NCBI GenBank assembly: GCA_964605095.1
Contig: CAZSBS010000265.1
Coordinates: 1-6,559, forward strand
DNA: 6,559 bases
Direction: 5' to 3'
DNA from: JAUWQU01 sp964605095
Lineage (GTDB): Bacteria > Planctomycetota > Phycisphaerae > SM23-33
This document shows positions 1-4,110 of the stretch, in pieces. Position numbers and translations under genes: made by a program. The notes under the pieces were generated by a model, which was not told where the DNA came from, made no database searches, and saw nothing but the letters and a program-made list of their open reading frames with translations. Numbering within the stretch: position 1 is the stretch's first letter; every line of letters starts with the position of its first letter.

Positions 1-1
1 A

Positions 2-1417
2 GGTCTGCCGCTGGCCATGCGGAAGACGCTGGTGGAAATCGGCCTTGTGGACTCGCGGCGGTTCGCCGCGGCCAAGCCCCTGGCCGATCACTTGGCAGAC
101 TTCCACCGGATGCTTCTGGACAAGGGCAACACGGGCAAGCACGGCCGCACGGTCAGGGGCCGGGCCGAGCGGGCCTTCACGGCTTGCGGTTTCCGTTTCT
201 ACTCGGACATTGACGCCAACGCCCTGGCCGAACACTTGGCCGATCTTCGCAAGGACACCCAGGACGCCGACGGCAACACCAAGCAGGGCACGGCGCGGCA
301 GACAAGCAATTTCATCCTTGGGGCCTGCCAGCAGTTTTGCCGCTGGATGCTCAAGTATCACCGGGCGCACGAGAACCCGCTTACCCACCTGTCGAAGTTG
401 AACGTCCGCCAGGACCGCCGGCACGACCGCCGCGCCTTGACCGCCGACGAGCTTCGACGGTTGCTTGAAGCGGCAGAGACAGGCCCCGAGAGCTTCGGCA
501 TGGCCGGAGCGGAGCGGAAGCTGTGCTATCGCCTTGCGGCCGAAAGCGGCCTTCGGGCTTCGGAGCTTGGCAGCCTGACACGGGCGAGCTTCGCACTTGA
601 CGCCGAGCCCCCGACAGTCACGGTTGCGGCCGGGTACAGCAAGCACAGGCGGGAAGACACCCTGCCCATGCGGCCTGACACGGCGGCAGAGCTTGCAACG
701 CACTTGGCCGGCAAGCACCCCGGCGCGGCGGCGTTCACCATGCCGGAATCGGACGACACGGCGAAGATGATTAAGGCGGACCTGGAGGCGGCGGGTATCG
801 AGTACATCGACGCGGCCGGGCGGTTCGCGGACTTCCACGCCCTGCGGCATTCGTTCATCACGAACCTTGCCAACGGCGGCGTTCACCCCAAGACGGCGCA
901 GGCTCTGGCGAGGCATTCGACAATCACCTTGACGATGGACAGATACTCGCACAGCCTGCGCGGCCAGCAGGCCGACGCCCTGGACGCCCTGCCGGACCTG
1001 TCGGCCCCGTCGGCGCAATCGGCCAAGGCGACGGGAACCTACAACGCACAGGCCGTGCAGGACGCCCCAGGTTGCGCCAGGATGGACGAACGGACAGCAG
1101 GCCGGGCCGATAGACCTTCGGGCAACGCGGGCGACACAGGCAAGGGCGAAAGTGTCTTGGCGTCCTGCTTGGCGCAGCTTGGCGGTTTTCATGGGGTTCA
1201 GCCGAGCGCTAACGAGCGCGAAAGTAAAGTATCGCGACAGGCAGTAACCCCTTGCAAACACGGCGAAAACACTGGAAAATCAGGCGGAATCGAGCGCCCT
1301 GGTGGGGTGTCCGAGTGGTCGAAGGAGGCGGTCTTGAAAACCGCTGTACGCGCAAGTGTACCGTGGGTTCGAATCCCACCCCCACCGTTCCCGCCTGCCG
1401 TCCGGCAGGCGAAGTAG
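2..1417 (+). CDS. Tyrosine recombinase (phage-type integrase), 5'-partial
   Basis: This is a site-specific tyrosine recombinase that cuts and rejoins DNA through a 3'-phosphotyrosine intermediate. Numbering from the first ATG (position 17), a SAM-like core-binding domain spans about residues 20-125 and the catalytic domain about 138-325. All expected active-site residues are visible: R180 (GLRASE), K209 (YSKHRR), H274 and R277 (HALRHSF), H300 (LARHS) and Y310 (MDRYSH). The frame is open to the window edge, and relatives I recall carry roughly 100 more N-terminal residues, so the ATG at 17 is probably internal and the true start lies left of the window. After Y310 there is an unusually long, low-complexity tail of about 155 residues. 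Residues 429-457 are simply the translation of a tRNA-Ser gene, so the last part may not be a conserved protein segment. It likely mobilises an element lying to the left. The family call is firm; current activity is unknown. Confidence 0.93.
   Translation, partial: GLPLAMRKTLVEIGLVDSRRFAAAKPLADHLADFHRMLLDKGNTGKHGRTVRGRAERAFTACGFRFYSDIDANALAEHLADLRKDTQDADGNTKQGTARQTSNFILGACQQFCRWMLKYHRAHENPLTHLSKLNVRQDRRHDRRALTADELRRLLEAAETGPESFGMAGAERKLCYRLAAESGLRASELGSLTRASFALDAEPPTVTVAAGYSKHRREDTLPMRPDTAAELATHLAGKHPGAAAFTMPESDDTAKMIKADLEAAGIEYIDAAGRFADFHALRHSFITNLANGGVHPKTAQALARHSTITLTMDRYSHSLRGQQADALDALPDLSAPSAQSAKATGTYNAQAVQDAPGCARMDERTAGRADRPSGNAGDTGKGESVLASCLAQLGGFHGVQPSANERESKVSRQAVTPCKHGENTGKSGGIERPGGVSEWSKEAVLKTAVRASVPWVRIPPPPFPPAVRQAK
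1301..1387 (+). tRNA. trnS: tRNA-Ser (anticodon UGA)
   Basis: The full cloverleaf can be drawn. The acceptor stem is GGTGGGG (1301-1307) with CCCCACC (1380-1386) and discriminator G1387. The D stem is TCC/GGA. The anticodon stem is GCGGT/ACCGC (1328-1332, 1340-1344) around the loop CTTGAAA, giving anticodon TGA at 1335-1337, which reads UCA. A long class II variable arm follows, GTACGC/GTGTAC capped by a GCAA tetraloop (1346-1361). The T arm is GTGGG-TTCGAAT-CCCAC (1363-1379). The long variable arm confirms serine identity. CCA is not encoded and must be added after transcription. The gene sits entirely inside the 3' end of the integrase reading frame on the same strand, which suggests it is, or derives from, the attachment site of the element. 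Structurally it looks intact and functional. Confidence 0.97.
1392..1411. repeat. Perfect 9-bp inverted repeat just after tRNA-Ser
   Basis: CGCCTGCCG (1392-1400) and CGGCAGGCG (1403-1411) are perfect reverse complements separated by TC. The hairpin starts 5 nt after the tRNA discriminator base, so it could end or protect the tRNA transcript. It lacks a U-tract, so a classical intrinsic terminator is doubtful. Its right arm still lies inside the integrase frame, just before the TAG stop at 1415-1417. Confidence 0.55.
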
Positions 1418-1455
1418 CCGGTAGCCGGTAGCCGGGAAAAGCAGAAGGCGGAACC
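1414..1455 (+). repeat. Dispersed intergenic repeat, copy A
   Basis: Three perfect tandem heptamers GTAGCCG (1414-1434) are followed by a tail containing GGGAAAAGCAG and GGCGGAACC. A second copy with about 86% identity (37 of 43 aligned columns, one gap) lies at 3018-3060 in the same orientation. The integrase stop codon is supplied by the first heptamer. No coding potential is evident. It behaves like a short intergenic repeat family of this genome. Confidence 0.75.
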
Positions 1456-1482
1456 CGTCGGGAAAAGCGGAACCTGAAACCC

Positions 1483-1516
1483 GGAAAGCAAGATCCGGAA
1501 CGTGGATCCGCTTTCC
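1483..1516. repeat. Interrupted inverted repeat (hairpin)
   Basis: GGAAAGC (1483-1489) pairs with GCTTTCC (1510-1516), and GATCC (1492-1496) pairs with GGATC (1504-1508). The 7-nt loop is GGAACGT, with a small asymmetric bulge between the two stems. No U-tract is present on either side. It may be a transcript-end structure or part of the neighbouring repeat. No function is assigned. Confidence 0.45.
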
Positions 1517-1534
1517 TGCCCACCACGCCGCTGT

Positions 1535-1556
1535 AAAAGCCGCTCAGGAGAGCGGC
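1535..1556 (-). terminator. Intrinsic terminator of the 70-aa secreted protein gene
   Basis: Read on the minus strand, the stem GCCGCTC, loop TCCT and stem GAGCGGC (1556 to 1539) are directly followed by TTTT (1538 to 1535). The stem is perfect, 7 bp and GC-rich. It lies 36 nt beyond the stop codon of the minus-strand gene at 1593-1805, which fits a rho-independent terminator for that gene. The U-tract is short (4 nt), so efficiency is uncertain. Confidence 0.65.
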
Positions 1557-1571
1557 GTTCCCCGCATATAA

Positions 1572-1601
1572 ATCCTATAGGATCTATAAGACCTATGCCT
1601 T
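1572..1601. repeat. Nine-base tandem repeat with a 12-bp palindrome
   Basis: Units CTATAGGAT (1575-1583), CTATAAGAC (1584-1592) and the degenerate CTATGCCTT (1593-1601) repeat with a period of 9. The perfect palindrome ATCCTATAGGAT sits at 1572-1583. The stretch is AT-rich compared with its surroundings. The TAG stop of the minus-strand secreted protein (1593-1595) falls inside the third unit. Confidence 0.5.
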
Positions 1602-1805
1602 TGTTCCTACCGGCCCGAACCTTGGAGCGGCCTTTGGCCCGGGCTTTGGCGCGGAGCGTGGCGCTGCGGGGGTGGTCTTGGCCGGCAGGCTCTGGGCACG
1701 GATGTTGACCCACGTGGCCACGTTGCCGCGGGCGACGGCGATGTCACACGGAACCAACGCTGCGACAGTGGCGGCAAGTACTATCAACGTCGCAAAATTG
1801 TTCAT
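1593..1805 (-). CDS. Small secreted Pro/Ala-rich protein, 70 aa, function unknown
   Basis: I do not recognise this protein. The ATG at 1805-1803 was chosen because a strong Shine-Dalgarno, GGAAGGG (1819-1813), lies exactly 7 nt upstream. A longer reading from 1889 has no such support. Residues 1-26 look like an export signal: a short polar start (MNN), a hydrophobic run FATLIVLAATVAALV, then a likely AVA|RG cleavage site near residue 26. The mature part of about 44 residues is basic and rich in proline, alanine and lysine (motifs such as SAPKPGPK and PRFGP), so it is probably disordered. A -10 box lies upstream and an intrinsic terminator downstream, making a compact monocistronic unit. It could be a cell-envelope or surface-associated peptide. 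It could also be a chance frame, but the combined signals argue against that. Confidence 0.62.
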   Translation of the reverse strand: MNNFATLIVLAATVAALVPCDIAVARGNVATWVNIRAQSLPAKTTPAAPRSAPKPGPKAAPRFGPVGTKA

Positions 1806-1854
1806 CTCAAATCCCTTCCGGACCTGTTTTGATGTATTCTCCTGGCCCGCGCCG

Positions 1855-1860
1855 ATTATA
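1855..1860 (-). promoter_or_regulatory. Probable -10 element for the secreted mini-protein
   Basis: A perfect TATAAT reads on the minus strand about 50 nt before the ATG at 1805, which would leave a leader of roughly 40 nt containing the Shine-Dalgarno. No good -35 hexamer lies 16-18 nt upstream (ACCAAG at 17 nt is poor) and there is no TG extension. The assignment is therefore tentative. Confidence 0.35.
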
Positions 1861-1903
1861 ACCCGTAGAATTATTGACTTGGTTGCCATTTACATTTGCC
1901 GCC

Positions 1904-1932
1904 GGGAGTTTATTATGGCGGACTTATCGTAG
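1904..1932 (+). promoter_or_regulatory. Five-codon upstream ORF with strong ribosome-binding site
   Basis: GGGAG (1904-1908) lies 6 nt before ATG 1915-1917, which opens the frame MADLS and stops at TAG 1930-1932. The kinase ATG at 1968 lies 35 nt further on, in another frame, and has no Shine-Dalgarno of its own. The arrangement could support translational coupling, reinitiation or leader-peptide control. It could also be coincidence. There is no sign of attenuator hairpins or a biased codon run in the five codons. Confidence 0.35.
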
Positions 1933-1967
1933 GTATTCAGATCCGTTTTTCGCGCCGGCTTTCCATC

Positions 1968-3011
1968 ATGGCTGACAACAAGATACGTGAGACGTTCAGT
2001 GCCCGTGAGTTGGCGATTACGCTGAGCCATTTCGATCTGGGCATTATTTCGAGCATTGAGGAGTTTGCTCGCGGCTCTCGCCGCGCGCCCAAGCTGATCC
2101 TCCAGAGCCATCGGGGCAAGTTTCTTTTCAAGCGCCGCGCCAAGGGCAAGGACGACATGGCCAAGGTGGCCTTCACTCACCAGATACAGCTCACCCTTGC
2201 CGGCCAGAACTTCCCCCTGCCGCACCTGCTCGGCACGCGGGACGACAACAACTCCATGCTCGTCTGGGAATCGAACATCTACGAGATGTTCGAGTATATC
2301 GAGGGTTCCGGCTACGACGCCTCGCTCGACGCGACGTTCCACGCCGGCAAGATCCTCGGCCTCTACCACAAGCTGCTCCAGGACTTCCGCAGCGACTACC
2401 AGCCCCCGCAGGGCAGCTACCATGGCGCCCAGGCCATCCAGCAGTCCATCAGGAACACCATCAGTTCGCTGCCGATCGAGAAACGCCCCTCGGCCGAGGA
2501 ACTCACCGAGACGGTCGGCGCCCTGGAGAAATCGTACCGCACCTGCGCAGCCGCGGCGGACAAGCTCGGCCTGCAGCAGTGGCAGGCCCAGATCGTCCAC
2601 GGCGACTGGCACCCCGGGAACATGCTCTTCCGCGGCGGGCACGTGGTGGCGGTAATCGACTACGACGCGGCCCGGCTCCAGCAGCGTGTGATCGACTTCG
2701 CCAACGGGACGCTCCAGTTCTCGATCCTCGGCGGCGGCGATGACCCCACCACCTGGCCGGACTACCTCGACAAGACAAGATTCAAGCGCTTCCTGCGTGG
2801 CTACGACTCAGCCAACGTCATCTCGACCGCCGAACTGCGGGCCGTGCCGTTCCTGATGTGCGAGGCCATGATCGCCGAGGCCGTCCTGCCCATCGCCGCC
2901 ACCGGCAGCTTCGGGCGGATCGACGGGTTCGGCTTTCTCAAAATGGTCCGCCGAAAAACCGACTGGATCCTCGCACACGCCGCAGAACTGATGAACGTGC
3001 TGCAGGATTAG
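1968..3011 (+). CDS. Kinase-fold phosphotransferase (APH/CotS-like family)
   Basis: This 347-aa protein has the aminoglycoside phosphotransferase / CotS fold, which transfers the ATP gamma-phosphate to a small hydroxylated molecule. N-lobe features include a likely nucleotide loop around residues 32-42 and a beta-3 lysine, K55, in GKFLFKRR. The catalytic loop HGDWHPGN (H211-N218) supplies the base D213 and metal ligand N218, and IDYD (D231) is the second metal-binding Asp, equivalent to DFG. The C-terminal segment carries a Gly-rich ATGSFGRIDGFGF stretch. The start is the ATG at 1968. The frame stays open to a TTG at 1896, but those 24 extra residues look non-conserved and lack a ribosome-binding site. 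The gene appears monocistronic; the upstream ORF at 1915 may affect its translation. The substrate is unknown. I recall close relatives as conserved planctomycete genes, not antibiotic-resistance genes, so a housekeeping metabolite is likelier than an aminoglycoside. Confidence 0.88.
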   Translation: MADNKIRETFSARELAITLSHFDLGIISSIEEFARGSRRAPKLILQSHRGKFLFKRRAKGKDDMAKVAFTHQIQLTLAGQNFPLPHLLGTRDDNNSMLVWESNIYEMFEYIEGSGYDASLDATFHAGKILGLYHKLLQDFRSDYQPPQGSYHGAQAIQQSIRNTISSLPIEKRPSAEELTETVGALEKSYRTCAAAADKLGLQQWQAQIVHGDWHPGNMLFRGGHVVAVIDYDAARLQQRVIDFANGTLQFSILGGGDDPTTWPDYLDKTRFKRFLRGYDSANVISTAELRAVPFLMCEAMIAEAVLPIAATGSFGRIDGFGFLKMVRRKTDWILAHAAELMNVLQD

Positions 3012-3017
3012 GGAATG

Positions 3018-3060
3018 GTAGCCAGTAGTCAGTAGCCGGGAAAAAGCAAACGGCGGAACC
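3018..3060 (+). repeat. Dispersed intergenic repeat, copy B
   Basis: Three degenerate heptamers (GTAGCCA, GTAGTCA, GTAGCCG) are followed by GGGAAAAAGCAAA and GGCGGAACC, matching copy A at 1414-1455 with 5 mismatches and one gap. It starts 6 nt after the kinase stop. Both copies lie just downstream of a plus-strand gene and in the same direction, which hints at a role near transcript 3' ends. Two copies cannot prove that. Confidence 0.75.
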
Positions 3061-3079
3061 TGCCTGCCGGTAGCCCAAT

Positions 3080-3105
3080 AACCTGTTCGCTTCGGCAAGC
3101 AGGTT
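3080..3105. terminator. UUCG-capped hairpin between convergent genes
   Basis: AACCTG (3080-3085) pairs with CAGGTT (3100-3105). The stem continues inward through a G-U and a U-A pair, one C-A mismatch and two G-C pairs to a C(UUCG)G tetraloop. This makes a stable hairpin of about 10 pairs on the plus strand. It sits 69 nt after the kinase stop and before the convergent endonuclease gene. No clear U-tract follows, so it may act as an RNA 3'-end barrier and not as a strong intrinsic terminator. Confidence 0.45.
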
Positions 3106-3140
3106 CTTGGCCAACTTCCGCGGTGCGAATCCCCCAGACG

Positions 3141-3186
3141 TTTCTTCTCCCCGCCTTCTCAGCGTCCTCCGCACCCTCCGCGTGAA
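3141..3186 (-). repeat. Purine-rich repeat of the CGCGGAG / CGCAGAG type
   Basis: Read on the minus strand, units CGCGGAGGG, TGCGGAGGA, CGCTGAGAA and GGCGGGGAG follow one another with a period of 9. Translated, it gives the phrase HAEGAEDAEK, which I know from many spurious ORFs caused by this widespread intergenic repeat type. It lies just beyond the stop of the endonuclease III gene. It resembles the arms of the element at 5572-5729, so both may belong to one family. Confidence 0.5.
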
Positions 3187-3210
3187 GCCTGCTGTTCTTC
3201 ATTTTGCTTC

Positions 3211-3927
3211 TCATTCGTCCACCCCCCACTCGGGCTCCATTAGCCGCTGGCCGTGAGGGCAGAGATGCAGTATCCGGCACTGCCGGCAAAGCGGGATGCG
3301 AGCCTTGCACACGGCCCGGCCATGGGCTATGAGCAGCACGTGCATGGCGTAGCGGTCGCGCGGGGCGATCAGCGGCGTGAGCACCTCGTGCGCCCTGGCC
3401 GGCGGCACGTCCTCGGCCAGCACCGCCAGCCGACGGGCGATGCGGAAGATGTGGGTATCGACCGGGAAGACCGGCCTGCCCAGGGCGAACAGCAGCGTAC
3501 ACAGCGCGGTCTTGGGTCCGACGCCCTTAAAGGCGGTCAGGGTGGCAAAGGCCTCGTCGGCGTCCATGTCGGCCAGGAAGTCCAACTCGATTCGCCCGCG
3601 CCGGAGGCGGATCTCGCGGAAGATGGCCTGGATCCGCGGGGCCTTGGTCCTGGCCAGGCCGCTGACACGGATGCACCGCTCGACCTGCCTGAGAGGCGCG
3701 TCGGCAACGGCATCCCAGGTGGGCAAGTGCCGACAGAGCCTTTCGAAGCCGGCTGAACTGTTGGAGTCGTTGGTGTTCTGCGAAAGGATCGTCGCCACAA
3801 GCATGGCGACGGGGTCCTGCCGCCCGGGGCGCCGCCGCGGGCCATAGCAGCGGCGCAGGATTGGCAAGACGCGCCGCAGCACGTCCGCTGGGCCCTGCGC
3901 GCCGGCGGGGTTTTCCCTTTGTCGCAT
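3211..3927 (-). CDS. nth: Endonuclease III-like DNA glycosylase/AP lyase
   Basis: This is a helix-hairpin-helix (HhH-GPD) base-excision repair enzyme, expected to remove oxidised pyrimidines and nick abasic sites. Numbered from the ATG at 3927 (238 aa; E. coli Nth is 211), the substrate-helix motif ILSQNTND occupies 47-54 and the hairpin motif FKGVGPKTA spans 133-141. The catalytic lysine is K139 and the catalytic aspartate is D157 (VDTHIFR). The [4Fe-4S] loop is C207-x6-C214-x2-C217-x5-C223, a perfect family match. Lysine at 139 argues for a bifunctional Nth-type enzyme over MutY. The ATG at 3927 is preferred over the GTG at 3936 because AAAGG lies 8 nt before it. SQNTND replaces the E. coli SAQATD, typical of a divergent Nth subgroup. 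The gene is divergent from the radical SAM gene and convergent with the kinase. Confidence 0.92.
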   Translation of the reverse strand: MRQRENPAGAQGPADVLRRVLPILRRCYGPRRRPGRQDPVAMLVATILSQNTNDSNSSAGFERLCRHLPTWDAVADAPLRQVERCIRVSGLARTKAPRIQAIFREIRLRRGRIELDFLADMDADEAFATLTAFKGVGPKTALCTLLFALGRPVFPVDTHIFRIARRLAVLAEDVPPARAHEVLTPLIAPRDRYAMHVLLIAHGRAVCKARIPLCRQCRILHLCPHGQRLMEPEWGVDE

Positions 3928-3934
3928 TCGGAAC

Positions 3935-3950
3935 ACCTTTGCTAAAAGGT
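3935..3950 (-). promoter_or_regulatory. Hairpin covering the nth ribosome-binding site
   Basis: ACCTTT and AAAGGT form a perfect 6-bp inverted repeat around a 4-nt loop. In the minus-strand transcript the right arm contains the AAAGG Shine-Dalgarno used by the ATG at 3927. If the hairpin forms it would mask that site. The stem is short and AU-rich, so it may only tune translation modestly. Confidence 0.35.
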
Positions 3951-3997
3951 CCGTAATATGGTAGCCTTATCCGTCATTGTTTCGTAGCCAATGTGGC

Positions 3998-4012
3998 CCC
4001 GGCTTGGCCGGG
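3998..4012. repeat. Small inverted repeat in the nth / radical SAM divergent gap
   Basis: CCCGGC (3998-4003) and GCCGGG (4007-4012) form a 6-bp stem around TTG. The 183-bp gap between the two divergent genes should hold both promoters, but I find no pair of convincing -35/-10 boxes in it. The hairpin may be an operator-like or leader structure, or chance in GC-rich DNA. Confidence 0.3.
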
Positions 4013-4110
4013 ACAAGACTGGAATAGATGCGAATGCATGAATCACAAGCGGCCTGGCGGCCCGCAGCCACAGCGGAAGCACCGCCGGCCGGCGTGAAGA
4101 GACGACGCTT

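Noticed and set aside
1198..1713. Minus-strand ORF of 171 aa with the phrase GIRTHGTLARTAVFKTASF
   Set aside because: That phrase is the reverse-strand translation of the tRNA-Ser gene, a well-known source of spurious proteins. The rest crosses repeats and the terminator, and it has no domain signal.
1874..1902. TTGACT as a -35 box for the kinase
   Set aside because: The hexamer 17 nt downstream is TGCCGC, which is not a -10 element, and no alternative spacing of 15-19 nt gives a credible one.
1672..1932. Plus-strand ORF of 86 aa before the kinase
   Set aside because: It is antisense to the secreted mini-protein and its promoter, with no domain. Only its last five codons (from ATG 1915) have a ribosome-binding site, and these are reported as an upstream ORF.
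1890..2642. Minus-strand ORF of 250 aa opposite the kinase
   Set aside because: It is the antisense shadow of a GC-rich gene; the plus strand encodes a kinase with every catalytic motif.
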